Assembly: GCF_015477355.1 (NCBI RefSeq) | Contig: NZ_JADLRJ010000004.1 | Coordinates: forward strand, 62,001 to 126,000 | Direction: 5' to 3' | DNA from: Nocardia blacklockiae | Lineage (GTDB): Bacteria; Actinomycetota; Actinomycetes; Mycobacteriales; Mycobacteriaceae | DNA length: 64,000 nucleotides | Shown here: piece by piece, positions 17,643-25,717 of the stretch | Numbering within the stretch: the first letter of the stretch is position 1 | Layout: each line of letters opens with the position of its first letter | Notes under the pieces: model-generated | Told to the model about the DNA's origin: nothing | The model's input: the letters and a program-made list of their open reading frames with translations, nothing else | Database searches by the model: none | Program-made: the position numbers and the translations under genes

Positions 17643-17960
17643 TTACTTCCCCGCCTTCTCCGCCGCGCCGGGCTTCTTGCCCTTGAACATGCCCAGCATC
17701 CGGTCGGTCACCACGAAACCGCCGATGACATTGAGGGTTCCGAACACCACGGCCACGAACAGGATGATCTGCGTGGCCACCGACGGGTGCTCGATGCGGC
17801 CCAGGGTGACCAGCGCGCCCAGCACCACGATGCCGTGAATGGCGTTGGTGCCCGACATCAGCGGGGTGTGCAGCGTATTCGGGACCTTCGAGATGACGGC
17901 GAAGCCGACGAACCCGGACAGCACCAGAATCGCGATATTGGCAAGCAGTTCGGTGTACAT
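17643..17960 (-). CDS. pntAb: NAD(P) transhydrogenase, alpha-2 membrane subunit
   Basis: The 105-aa protein carries the membrane helices that form the C-terminal part of PntA in one-gene versions. Segments include LLANIAILVLSGFVGFAVI, TPLMSGTNAIHGIVVLGA and ILFVAVVFGTLNVIGGFVV. Its start codon ATG overlaps the alpha-1 stop in the sequence TGATG, and it ends 3 nt before pntB, so all three subunits should be made from one transcript by coupled translation. An upstream in-frame opening to 18005 is rejected because it lies within alpha-1. Confidence 0.94.
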   Translation of the reverse strand: MYTELLANIAILVLSGFVGFAVISKVPNTLHTPLMSGTNAIHGIVVLGALVTLGRIEHPSVATQIILFVAVVFGTLNVIGGFVVTDRMLGMFKGKKPGAAEKAGK

Positions 17961-19096
17961 CAGCTCGGCTCCTTCTCCGCCTCCGCCACCACGCGGGTGA
18001 CACACGAATCCGCCAGCACCTGATCGCCGAAGTCGGGGGCGAGCGCGCCGTCGACCACCATCAGCTCCAGCAGGGCGGCAATGTTCTTCGAGTACAGCTC
18101 CGAGGCGTGCTCGGGCATGGTGGCGGGCAGGTTCAGCGGCGAGGCGATGGTGACCTCGTGCTCGACCACGGTCTCGCCGGGTTCGGTCAGCTCGCAGTTG
18201 CCGCCGGTCTCGCCGGCCAGGTCCACGATGACGCTGCCGGGCTTCATGCCCTCGACCGCGGCCGCGGTCACCAGCCGCGGGGCAGGGCGGCCCGGCACCA
18301 GCGCCGTCGTGATCACCACGTCGAAGCCCTTGATGGCATCCTCGAGGGCCTGCTGCTGCTTGGCCTTCTCCTCGTCGGTGAGTTCGCGGGCATATCCGCC
18401 CTCACCGGCCGCATCGATGCCGAGGTCCAGCCACTGCGCGCCGACCGAGCGCACCTGGTCGGCGACCTCGGGCCGCACGTCGTAACCGGTGGTGCGGGCG
18501 CCGAGGCGCTTGGCGGTCGCCAGCGCCTGCAGGCCGGCCACGCCCACGCCGAGCACCAGCACCGTCGCCGGCTTCACCGTGCCGGCGGCCGTGGTCAGCA
18601 TCGGGAAGAAGCGGGTCGACTCCGACGCCGCCAGCAGTACGGCCTTGTAGCCCGACACGTTCGCCTGCGAGGACAGCGCGTCCATCACCTGCGCGCGCGA
18701 GATGCGCGGGATGGCCTCCACCGCGAATGCCTGCACGCCCGCGGTTTTCAACGCCTCGATCTTGTTGTCGGCGTTGCGCGGCGCGAGGAATCCGATCAGC
18801 GTCTGCCCGGCCGACAGCTTCGCGATCTCGGCGTCGCTCGGCGGCGCGACCTTCACGACCACCTCCGCCGACCACGGATCGCCCAGGCTGGCGCCCGCCT
18901 CGACGTAGGCCTCGTCGGGGATCAGCGCGCCCAGGCCGGCCCCGGGCTCGACGATCACCCGCACCCCCAGCTTCTGCAGGGCGGGAACGATCTTCGGCAC
19001 CAACGCGACGCGTCGTTCGCCGGCGCCGGTTTCGCGCACGACTCCGACAGACGTCCCGCGCGGCGCGTCCGCGTCTGCGCTTTGCGTTGTCTCCAC
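17960..19096 (-). CDS. pntAa: NAD(P) transhydrogenase, alpha-1 (NAD-binding) subunit
   Basis: The 378-aa soluble protein corresponds to domain I. Family signatures visible are VGVVRETGAGERRVALVP at the N-terminus, VSGYKAVLLAA, the NAD-binding VLVLGVGVAGLQALATAK (around residue 180) and VIVDLAGETGGNCELT. It binds NAD(H) and exchanges hydride with NADP(H) on PntB. It heads the operon and diverges from the HIT gene across a 304-bp intergenic region. Related alanine dehydrogenases share the fold, but the two membrane partners downstream make transhydrogenase certain. Confidence 0.95.
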   Translation of the reverse strand: METTQSADADAPRGTSVGVVRETGAGERRVALVPKIVPALQKLGVRVIVEPGAGLGALIPDEAYVEAGASLGDPWSAEVVVKVAPPSDAEIAKLSAGQTLIGFLAPRNADNKIEALKTAGVQAFAVEAIPRISRAQVMDALSSQANVSGYKAVLLAASESTRFFPMLTTAAGTVKPATVLVLGVGVAGLQALATAKRLGARTTGYDVRPEVADQVRSVGAQWLDLGIDAAGEGGYARELTDEEKAKQQQALEDAIKGFDVVITTALVPGRPAPRLVTAAAVEGMKPGSVIVDLAGETGGNCELTEPGETVVEHEVTIASPLNLPATMPEHASELYSKNIAALLELMVVDGALAPDFGDQVLADSCVTRVVAEAEKEPS

Positions 19097-19303
19097 TGGT
19101 CAACTTCCTTACTCGTGGTGGCAGCTGGCCCCCGACACCTCGGTGGGCCGCTGAGCCCGGTCAGGCGAGTTCACAACTTACCCATCAGTAGGTTCGCGCG
19201 AAATCTTCGCAACTGTACCCGGCACGCGGTGAGCGTAGCGGAGATCAACGTCACATGGTGAGGGCGCATTCCTCCTTATTGTCGGGATCTAGGGGTAGGC
19301 CGC

Positions 19304-19334
19304 CGACCGGTTTGTGAGACGTGACAACCGGTCG
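19304..19334. promoter_or_regulatory. inverted repeat CGACCGGTT-N13-AACCGGTCG
   Basis: Nine-base perfect arms at 19304-19312 and 19326-19334 lie in the 304-bp gap between pntAa and the HIT gene. The same GACCGGTC core recurs at 19371. No gene was found in this gap. Confidence 0.4.
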
Positions 19335-19364
19335 CGAACCGGAGAATCGCCGGTGCGGCGGGGG

Positions 19365-19393
19365 TGTCACCGACCGGTCGTACGCCGTAATGT
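19365..19393 (+). promoter_or_regulatory. candidate promoter of the HIT gene with palindrome CGACCGGTCG in the spacer
   Basis: A -10 sequence TAATGT lies at 19388-19393 and a weak -35 TGTCAC at 19365-19370, 17 bp apart. Transcription would begin at about 19400, that is, at the GTG start codon, making a leaderless mRNA. The 10-bp palindrome CGACCGGTCG (19371-19380) sits between the two elements, an operator-like position. Confidence 0.4.
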
Positions 19394-19400
19394 CGAGCCC

Positions 19401-19850
19401 GTGAGTGGCTGTATCTTCTGCGGGATCGTCGCGGGCACCGCACCGGCGACCAAGGTCTACGAGGACGCGGCCCTGTGCGCGTTCCTGGACATCCGGCCCA
19501 TCACCCGCGGGCACACGCTGGTGATCCCCAAGGAGCACGCCACCAACCTCGACGATCTGGACCACGAACTCGGCGCGCGGATCTTCACCCTCGGACATCG
19601 CATCGCCAAGGGGATGCGCCGCAGCGATCTGGGCGCGGACGGCGCGAATCTGCTGCTCAACGACGGCAAGTCGGCCTTCCAGACGGTGCACCACGTGCAC
19701 CTGCACGTGGTGCCGCGCCGCCGGGGCGACCTGTTCACCTTCGCGCGCGGCTTCGTGCTGCGCCGGCCGCACGAACCCACCGCTACCGCCGCCGCGATCC
19801 GCGCCGGGCTCGACCGCTTGGACACCGAGGAGAAGGGAACTCCCGCATGA
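19401..19850 (+). CDS. HIT-family nucleotide hydrolase/transferase
   Basis: The 149-aa protein has the Zn-type N-terminal CIFCGIVAG, an internal ITRGHTLVIPKEHATNL and the histidine-triad signature HHVHLHVVP (residues 97-105, catalytic His 100). HIT proteins cleave nucleoside phosphoramidates or dinucleoside polyphosphates. The GTG at 19401 gives the exact family start; the upstream frame from 19314 is rejected. No ribosome-binding site precedes it, in line with a leaderless transcript from the promoter at 19365. Its stop overlaps the start of the next gene by ATGA. Confidence 0.92.
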   Translation: MSGCIFCGIVAGTAPATKVYEDAALCAFLDIRPITRGHTLVIPKEHATNLDDLDHELGARIFTLGHRIAKGMRRSDLGADGANLLLNDGKSAFQTVHHVHLHVVPRRRGDLFTFARGFVLRRPHEPTATAAAIRAGLDRLDTEEKGTPA

Positions 19851-20671
19851 GCACACCGTCGCCGGGCCACGCCGAACTCACCGCCGCCCTGTCCGAGCAG
19901 TGGGACGCGCTGGCTCGGCTGGTGGCCGACCTGGACGAGAAGCGTTGGCGCACACCGACCGCGCTGCCGGGTTGGACGGTGTCCGACGTGCTGGCGCATG
20001 TGATCGGCACCGAATCCATGCTGCTGGGCGGAACGCCGCCGCACGTCGACACCGACGTGCGCGCGTTCACGCACGTGCGCAACGAGATCGGCGCGCTGAA
20101 CGAAGTGGAGGTCGAGGCCCGGCGCGGGCGGTCCGGCGCGGAACTGCTCGCCGAATTCCGCGAGGTGACCGACCGGCGGCGTAAAGCGTTGGCGGAGTTG
20201 GACTTCGACGCCTGGACGGCGCCCACCGAATCGCCCGTCGGCCGCGTGCCCTACGCCCGGTTCATGCGGGTTCGGCTGTTCGACTGCTGGATGCACGAAC
20301 TCGACATCGCCGACGCGCTCGGTGTCACGGTGGACGAGGGCGGGCCGCGCGCCGACCTCGCCTTCGCCGAACTCACGCCCACCCTCGGGCGCGCGGTCGT
20401 GAAAAAGGCGCAGGCGCTGGATGGTTCGCGGCTCACGATCGCGCTCACCGGACCCGTGACCCGGCAGCTGCACATCGTCGTGAACGGCCGCGCGGAGCTG
20501 GTCGACGCTTTGGACGGGCCGCCGACGGTGACCCTCGAACTGTCGTCGGGATTGTTCGCCCGGTTGCGCGGCGGCCGCACCACCCCCGACGCGCACCCGG
20601 ACGAGTTCACCGTCATCGGTGACAAGGAACTCGGCGACCGCCTGCTCCACAACCTCGCCTTCACCCTCTGA
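19847..20671 (+). CDS. maleylpyruvate isomerase / mycothiol-dependent (MDMPI) family protein
   Basis: The 274-aa product has the DinB-like fold: LPGWTVSDVLAHVIGTESML with the first metal-binding His, and LFDCWMHELDIADALG with the others. A C-terminal sterol-carrier-like region closes it. It belongs to the same family as the protein at 15373. These enzymes act with mycothiol; substrate unknown. It overlaps the HIT gene stop by 4 nt and its own stop is 1 nt before the peptidase E-like gene, so the three genes form one transcription unit. Confidence 0.86.
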   Translation: MSTPSPGHAELTAALSEQWDALARLVADLDEKRWRTPTALPGWTVSDVLAHVIGTESMLLGGTPPHVDTDVRAFTHVRNEIGALNEVEVEARRGRSGAELLAEFREVTDRRRKALAELDFDAWTAPTESPVGRVPYARFMRVRLFDCWMHELDIADALGVTVDEGGPRADLAFAELTPTLGRAVVKKAQALDGSRLTIALTGPVTRQLHIVVNGRAELVDALDGPPTVTLELSSGLFARLRGGRTTPDAHPDEFTVIGDKELGDRLLHNLAFTL

Positions 20672-20672
20672 G

Positions 20673-21323
20673 ATGCGACTGTTCCTGTCCAGCTACCGAT
20701 TCGGCGCGCACTACGACCGGCTCGCCGCGCTGATCGGCACGCCGGGCCGGGTGGCGGTGATCCCGAACGCCTGCGACGCCTGGCCCGCGGCCTGGCAGGG
20801 CGCGGTCGCCAGCGACGTGACGCCCTTGCGCCGGTTGGGTTTTCGCCCCGACGTGCTCGACCTGCGCGAGTACATCGGCCGGCCGGAGGAGTTGGAGAAG
20901 ACGCTGCGCGGCTACCCGATGGTGTGGGTGCGCGGCGGCAATACCTTCGTCCTGCGCGCCCAATTCGCCCGCAGCGCAGCCGATCTGATCCTCCCCCGCC
21001 TCCTCGCCGAGGACGCCCTCGTCTACGCCGGCTACAGCGCGGGCGCCTGCCTGCTCACCCCGGACCTGCACGGCCTGGAGGAAGCCGACGACCCGGCCGA
21101 GGTCCACCCCGCCTGCGGCATCGAACCGCTCTGGGACGGACTGAATCTGGTCGACCACCGCATCGTTCCCCACGTACATTCCCCTGGCACCGACCCGGAC
21201 GGTTTCGGCAACCGCCTCGCGGAACGTTTCCGCGCCGACGGGACTCCGCACTGGGCCCTCACCGACGACGACGCGGTGGTGGTCGACGGCAACCGAATCG
21301 ACGTGCTGACGACCAGCGCCTGA
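20673..21323 (+). CDS. peptidase E-like (S51) serine hydrolase
   Basis: The 216-aa protein matches the PepE/S51 fold. The nucleophile elbow GYSAGACLL (Ser near residue 122) follows the glycine-rich MVWVRGGNTFVLR, and the later HRIVPHVHSPG contains the candidate catalytic His. True peptidase E cleaves N-terminal aspartyl dipeptides; members of this broader family also include cyanophycinases, so the substrate is uncertain. Start is ATG 20673, 1 nt after the preceding stop. The gene ends before a large inverted repeat that separates it from the convergent TetR gene. Confidence 0.85.
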   Translation: MRLFLSSYRFGAHYDRLAALIGTPGRVAVIPNACDAWPAAWQGAVASDVTPLRRLGFRPDVLDLREYIGRPEELEKTLRGYPMVWVRGGNTFVLRAQFARSAADLILPRLLAEDALVYAGYSAGACLLTPDLHGLEEADDPAEVHPACGIEPLWDGLNLVDHRIVPHVHSPGTDPDGFGNRLAERFRADGTPHWALTDDDAVVVDGNRIDVLTTSA

Positions 21324-21366
21324 ACCCTCTCCGGAGGCCCACCCTTCGTAGTCCCCAGCACACGCG

Positions 21367-21490
21367 CCCCCCTTCGTCATCCCGGCATGCTTTTGGCCGG
21401 GATCTACCATCGCCCGTGTGGATCCCGGCCAAAAGCGTGCCGGGATGACGAGGGGGCGATACGCGCGTGCGGGATGACGAAGGGGTGATG
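21367..21490. repeat. long inverted repeat (REP-like) with an extra half copy
   Basis: The left arm (about 21367-21404) contains CGTCATCCCGGCATGC and TTTTGGCCGGGATC. The right arm (21421-21456) is its reverse complement with a single base change. A third partial copy, GCGGGATGACGAAGGGG, follows at 21469-21485. It fills the gap between two convergent genes and would form a very stable hairpin, so it can act as a terminator. A related shorter palindrome is at 23733. Confidence 0.8.
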
Positions 21491-21499
21491 CGTGCGCGT

Positions 21500-22099
21500 T
21501 CAATCCCCTTCGGGCGCAGACCTTTCCGCCGCCACGACCCGCCGCACCGCATCTTTCAGCCACGAGCGCCACGCCTCGGGATCCTCCTCCTCGCCGAGCA
21601 TGAAGCGGGCCGACTGGGGCAGGGCCTCGCGGTAGTTGATCATGCCGGTCAGCAGGGTGAGGAGGTAGCCGGCGGGGAGGTCGGGGCGCAGCAGGCCGCG
21701 CCGCTGGGCATCCTCGACCTTGGTCGTCTTGTCCAGGTAGCGCGCGGCGCGCAGCTCGCCGGCGGTGATCTCGTCCGGGCCGAGTTCGAGGGCCTCCCAC
21801 ATCTGCAGCCGCAGGAACTCCGGATGCTCGCGGTGGTAGTCGATGTGCGCGTCGACCCAGGCGTCGATGTCGTCGATATCGGTGGACACCGCGGCGGCGA
21901 CGTCCAGCATGGCCTGCTCGAGCACCTGGTGGAACAGCTGCCGCTTGTCGCCGAAGTACGCGTAGATCAGCTGCTTGTTGGCCTTGGCGGTGCGGGCGAT
22001 GCGGTCCACCCGCGCGCCGGCGATCCCGTACGCGGCGAACTCCTGCGTGGCCGCGGCGAAGATGCGGGCCTTGGTCGCCTCGGGATCTCTCGGGGACAT
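21500..22099 (-). CDS. TetR-family transcriptional regulator
   Basis: The 199-aa protein has a TetR DNA-binding domain: ARIFAAATQEFAAYGIAGA, then VDRIARTAKANKQLIYAYFGDKRQ. The C-terminal part includes WVDAHIDYHREHPEFLRLQM. It diverges from the DHA2-type MFS exporter at 22256, and two palindromes lie between them, so it is very likely the repressor of that exporter. The ATG at 22099 is the first start before the conserved helix; a frame to 22120 would run into the operator. Confidence 0.92.
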   Translation of the reverse strand: MSPRDPEATKARIFAAATQEFAAYGIAGARVDRIARTAKANKQLIYAYFGDKRQLFHQVLEQAMLDVAAAVSTDIDDIDAWVDAHIDYHREHPEFLRLQMWEALELGPDEITAGELRAARYLDKTTKVEDAQRRGLLRPDLPAGYLLTLLTGMINYREALPQSARFMLGEEEDPEAWRSWLKDAVRRVVAAERSAPEGD

Positions 22100-22113
22100 G
22101 CACCGATGGTAAC

Positions 22114-22127
22114 CAACCAATTGGTTG
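22114..22127. promoter_or_regulatory. TetR operator 1, CAACCAATTGGTTG
   Basis: A perfect 14-bp palindrome lies 15 bp before the TetR start codon. A near copy of the half-site AACCAA occurs in the second palindrome 31 bp further on. The arrangement fits autorepression plus control of the divergent exporter. Confidence 0.7.
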
Positions 22128-22157
22128 ACAAGAATCCGGACGGGCTGGAATAGTCAC

Positions 22158-22173
22158 AACCAACCGGTTAGTT
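22158..22173. promoter_or_regulatory. TetR operator 2, AACCAACCGGTTAGTT
   Basis: This 16-bp inverted repeat has seven of eight matching arm positions and shares AACCAA with the palindrome at 22114. The two centres are 45 bp apart. It is 83 bp upstream of the exporter start. Confidence 0.65.
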
Positions 22174-22255
22174 ACAAATCCCGTGCGGAGCGTTCCGCAC
22201 CCCCACACGGCGCAGCGTCGCACCGTCTCCGCATCCAGATCTCCGGGAGTTCGAC

Positions 22256-23713
22256 GTGTCCATGCTCGAAACTCGTTCCGCCCCAACCACTGTCGTCACC
22301 GAGGCCGCCCCCTTCCCCGCGCGCTGGCGAGTGCTGCCGGTGGTGCTGAGCGCCATGTTCATGGCGATGTTCGACTGGTTCGTGGTCAATGTCGCGGCGT
22401 CCTCGCTGCAGACCGACCTGCACGCCGGCGAGGCGGCGCTGGAACTGATCGTCGGCGGCTACGGCTTCGCCTTCGCCTCCGGTCTGATCACCGGCGGCCG
22501 GCTCGGTGACCTGCACGGTCATCGCCGGTTGTTCGCGATCGGCATGGTCGCCTTCGCGGCCGCCTCGCTGCTGTGCGGGCTGGCGCCGACGGCGTGGGCG
22601 CTGGTGGTGTTCCGCATCCTGCAGGGCGCGACGGCGGCGCTGATGGTGCCGCAGATGCTCGCCCTCATCAATACGATGTTCCCGGTGTCCGAGCGCCCGC
22701 GCGCGATGGCGGCCTACGGCGCGACCATCGGCATCGGCGCGGTCGCGGGGCAGGTGCTCGGCGGCGTGCTGCTGGACGCCGACCTGTTCGGGTGGGGCTG
22801 GCGCACCATCTTCTACATCAACGTGCCGGTCGGGCTGGCGGCCGCCGTGCTGGCCGCCCGCTGGCTGCCGCGACACGAGGCCACCCAGCGGCCGCAGCTG
22901 GATCCGCTGGGCGCCCTGGGCATTTCGGCGGCGCTGGCGCTCGTCCTGGTACCGATCACGCTCGGGCGGCCGACGGGCTGGCCGCTGTGGACCTGGGTCG
23001 CGATGGCCGCGGCGCTCCCGGTGCTGGCGCTGACGCTGCGCTACGAGAACCGGCTGGCGCGGCGGGGCGGGGAACCGGTCCTCGACCTGACCATGGTGCG
23101 CGAGCGGGTGTTTCGGTCGGGGCTGGTCATCTCCGGCGGCTACCTGACCTTCTACGCCGGTTTCATGCTGTGCCTGACGCTGCTGCTGCAGAACGGGCTC
23201 GGCCTGTCGCCGCTGCACGCCGGGCTGGCCTTCGCCCCGCTGGGCCTGTGCTTCGCGGGCAGCTCGTTCTTCCTGGCCCGCCGTGTCGCCGCGCGGATCG
23301 GCAACCGGGTCATGGTGGCCGGCACCGTGACCAGCCTGCTCGGCCTCGCCCTGACCTTCGCGGTGCTGACCTGGTTCGGCCGCGACCTGAGCGCTCTCGC
23401 CCTGATCCCGGGCATGATGATCGTCGGCATCGGCAACGGCCTGACCATCCCCTCGGCCATCGGCGCGGTCCTGTCCTCCGGCATCCCGCCGAGCCGCGCC
23501 GGCATGGCCGCCGGCGTCCTCACCACCGCCCAGCAGTTCGGAAACGCCATCGGCGCAACGGTTCTCGGCACCATCTTCTTCTCGGCCCTCGGACCCGCCA
23601 CCGGCACAGGCGATTACGTGACCGCCATGCGAGCGGCGGCCCTCGCGGGGTTGGTCGTGCTGGGGGCGGTGCTCGCCGCGGCCTTCACCTTGCCCCACCG
23701 AACCAGCCACTGA
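22256..23713 (+). CDS. MFS multidrug exporter, DHA2/EmrB-QacA type
   Basis: The 485-aa protein has about 14 membrane helices. Signature segments are AMFDWFVVNVAASSLQTDLHA (helix 1 region), GGYGFAFASGLITGGRLGDL with the loop motif GRLGDLHGHRR, FRILQGATAALMVPQMLALI and AYGATIGIGAVAGQVLGGVL (motif C of antiporters). It probably exports a toxic compound in exchange for protons across the cytoplasmic membrane. GTG at 22256 has GGGAG 7 nt upstream; ATG at 22262 is an alternative. The divergent TetR gene and twin operators indicate induction by the exported compound. Confidence 0.92.
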   Translation: MSMLETRSAPTTVVTEAAPFPARWRVLPVVLSAMFMAMFDWFVVNVAASSLQTDLHAGEAALELIVGGYGFAFASGLITGGRLGDLHGHRRLFAIGMVAFAAASLLCGLAPTAWALVVFRILQGATAALMVPQMLALINTMFPVSERPRAMAAYGATIGIGAVAGQVLGGVLLDADLFGWGWRTIFYINVPVGLAAAVLAARWLPRHEATQRPQLDPLGALGISAALALVLVPITLGRPTGWPLWTWVAMAAALPVLALTLRYENRLARRGGEPVLDLTMVRERVFRSGLVISGGYLTFYAGFMLCLTLLLQNGLGLSPLHAGLAFAPLGLCFAGSSFFLARRVAARIGNRVMVAGTVTSLLGLALTFAVLTWFGRDLSALALIPGMMIVGIGNGLTIPSAIGAVLSSGIPPSRAGMAAGVLTTAQQFGNAIGATVLGTIFFSALGPATGTGDYVTAMRAAALAGLVVLGAVLAAAFTLPHRTSH

Positions 23714-23732
23714 CCCCCAGGCACTGCACGTA

Positions 23733-23769
23733 CCCTGCATCCCGGCGAAAAGCGTGCCGGGATGCAGGG
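23733..23769. terminator. palindromic hairpin between the MFS and GroES-like genes
   Basis: CCCTGCATCCCGGC pairs perfectly with GCCGGGATGCAGGG across a 9-nt loop GAAAAGCGT. The gene pair is convergent, so it can terminate in both directions. Its core CATCCCGGC/AAAAGCGTGCCGGGATG is shared with the long repeat at 21367, so it is also a copy of that dispersed element. The 120 bp from here to the GroES stop hold nothing that I can support. Confidence 0.75.
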
Positions 23770-23891
23770 ATTGGTGCGATGCGAGTCGCGGCGGGTCAGC
23801 GGCAGGGAAGTCGGCGTACGTGGAAGCCGTCGGCGAGAATGCGGGCGACAGCCGGGCGGCGATATCGCGGCTCGTACCGGCTCGACGTGGG

Positions 23892-24212
23892 TTACAGGTA
23901 GAGCCCCGTGCCGTGTTCCGGGCGCTCGCTGGCTACGGCGTGCAGGTCGCGTTCGCGGAGGACGAGGTAGGCCTGGCCTTGGACCTCGACCTCGAATTGG
24001 TCGTCGGCGCTGAACAGGACGCGGTCGCCGACCACGACGCTGCGGACGTGGGAGCCGACGCCGCACACCTCACCCCAGGTGAGGCGCTTGGCGACCTGGG
24101 CGGTGGCGGGGATCAGAATGCCACCGGTGCTGCGCCGCTCGCCGGGTTCCTGCGCCACGCGCACCATGACCCGGTCGTGCAACATCTGGATCTCCAGCTT
24201 GGCATCGGACAC
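23892..24212 (-). CDS. GroES-like (Cpn10) co-chaperonin, stand-alone
   Basis: The 106-aa product matches the GroES fold. It opens IQMLHDRVMVRVAQEPGERR, followed by a mobile-loop region with GGILIPATAQ, the central GVGSHVRSVVVGDRVLFSADD and the closing YLVLRERDLHAV. GroES caps GroEL during protein folding. No groEL gene is adjacent, so this is probably a second, divergent paralogue rather than the housekeeping co-chaperonin. GTG at 24212 gives the family start. It diverges from the FAD oxidase gene at 24307. Confidence 0.85.
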   Translation of the reverse strand: MSDAKLEIQMLHDRVMVRVAQEPGERRSTGGILIPATAQVAKRLTWGEVCGVGSHVRSVVVGDRVLFSADDQFEVEVQGQAYLVLRERDLHAVASERPEHGTGLYL

Positions 24213-24306
24213 CGCGGCAGTGTACTCCGCAGCGCCCGAGCGCCTATCGGACGCTCGCTCATGCCCCCTGCCCCACGAGCGCCGCCGGACGACGTAGTTT
24301 CGGAGT

Positions 24307-25665
24307 GTGGACCTGAATTCCCTGCGCGCGCTGCTTCCCGACGGCGTGCTGGTCACCGATCCCGACGTGCTCGCGGGGTACCGGCAGGACCGCGCGCTCG
24401 ACCCCGACGCGGGCCTGCCGCCGGCGCTGCTGCGGCCGCGCACCACCGAGCAGGTCGCCACCGTCCTGCGCTGGGCGCACGAACACCGCGTCCCGGTCGT
24501 GCCGCGCGGTGCGGGCACGGGGCTGTCCGGCGGCGCCACCGCGCAGAGCGACGCGCTGCTGCTGAGCACCGAGCGCATGCGCGAGATCACCGTCGACCCG
24601 GTGACCCGCACCGCGGTGGCGCAGCCCGGGCTGCTGAACGCCGAGGTGAAAAGGGCCGTGGCCGAACACGGTCTGTGGTACCCGCCGGATCCGTCCTCGT
24701 TCGAGATCTGCTCGATCGGCGGCAACGCCGCCACCAACGCGGGCGGCCTGTGCTGCGTGAAGTACGGCGTCACTACCGACTACGTGCTCGGCATGGAGGT
24801 GGTGCTGGCCGACGGCACCGCGGTGCGCCTGGGCGGCCCGCGCCTGAAGGACTCCGCGGGCCTGTCGCTGACCAAGCTGTTCGTGGGCAGCGAGGGCACC
24901 CTCGGCGTCATCACCGAACTCACGCTGCGGCTGCTGCCCGCGCAGCCGCCGCAGAGCACCGTCGTCGCCACCTTCGCCACGCTGACCGCCGCCACCGAGG
25001 CGATTCTCGGCATCACCGCGCGGCTGCGGCCCTCGATGCTGGAGTTCATGGACTCGGTGGCGATCAACGCCGTGGAGGACGAGCTGCGCATGGGCTTGGA
25101 CCGCTCGGCCGCGGGCCTGCTGGTGGCCCGCTCCGACGCACCGGGCCGATACGCCGCCGAGGAGGCCGCCGTCATCGTCGCCGCGTGCGAGAAGGCCGGG
25201 GCCGCCGAGGTTTTCAGCACCGAGGACCCGGAGGAGGGCGAGGCCTTCACGGCCGCACGGCGTTTCGCCATCCCGGCCGTGGAACGCAAAGGGCCGCTGC
25301 TGCTCGAGGACGTCGGGGTGCCGCTGCCGCGGCTCGGCGAACTGATCACCGGCATCGCCGAGATCGCCGCCCGCCGCGAGGTGCTGGTGTCGGTGATCGC
25401 GCACGCGGGCGACGGCAACACCCACCCGCTGATCGTGCACAACCCGGCCGACGCCGACGAGAGCGCCCGCGCCCACCTGGCCTTCGGCGAGATCATGGAC
25501 CTGGCGATCGCGCTGGGCGGCACCATCACCGGCGAGCACGGCGTGGGCCGGCACAAGAAGGCGTGGCTGCCCGACCAACTCGGCCCGGACGTGATGGCGC
25601 TGACCCGCCGCATCAAGGACGCGCTCGACCCGCAGGGCATTCTCAATCCCGGCGCGGTGCTGTAG
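24307..25665 (+). CDS. FAD-linked oxidase, glycolate oxidase GlcD / D-lactate dehydrogenase type
   Basis: The 452-aa protein has the PCMH-type FAD-binding domain: VPVVPRGAGTGLSGGATAQ, SIGGNAATNAGGLCCVKYGV and KLFVGSEGTLGVITELTLR. The C-terminal substrate domain carries VIAHAGDGNTHPLIVHNP and GEHGVGRHKKAWL. It oxidises a 2-hydroxy acid such as glycolate or D-lactate, likely passing electrons to the respiratory chain. No GlcE/GlcF partners are nearby, so a one-subunit enzyme is likely. The GTG at 24307 is the start and diverges from the GroES-like gene. Confidence 0.9.
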   Translation: MDLNSLRALLPDGVLVTDPDVLAGYRQDRALDPDAGLPPALLRPRTTEQVATVLRWAHEHRVPVVPRGAGTGLSGGATAQSDALLLSTERMREITVDPVTRTAVAQPGLLNAEVKRAVAEHGLWYPPDPSSFEICSIGGNAATNAGGLCCVKYGVTTDYVLGMEVVLADGTAVRLGGPRLKDSAGLSLTKLFVGSEGTLGVITELTLRLLPAQPPQSTVVATFATLTAATEAILGITARLRPSMLEFMDSVAINAVEDELRMGLDRSAAGLLVARSDAPGRYAAEEAAVIVAACEKAGAAEVFSTEDPEEGEAFTAARRFAIPAVERKGPLLLEDVGVPLPRLGELITGIAEIAARREVLVSVIAHAGDGNTHPLIVHNPADADESARAHLAFGEIMDLAIALGGTITGEHGVGRHKKAWLPDQLGPDVMALTRRIKDALDPQGILNPGAVL

Positions 25666-25717
25666 CGGGTCGTCGCCCACCGGAACAAACAGACGCCACC
25701 GAGGAGTTCTACCGACC

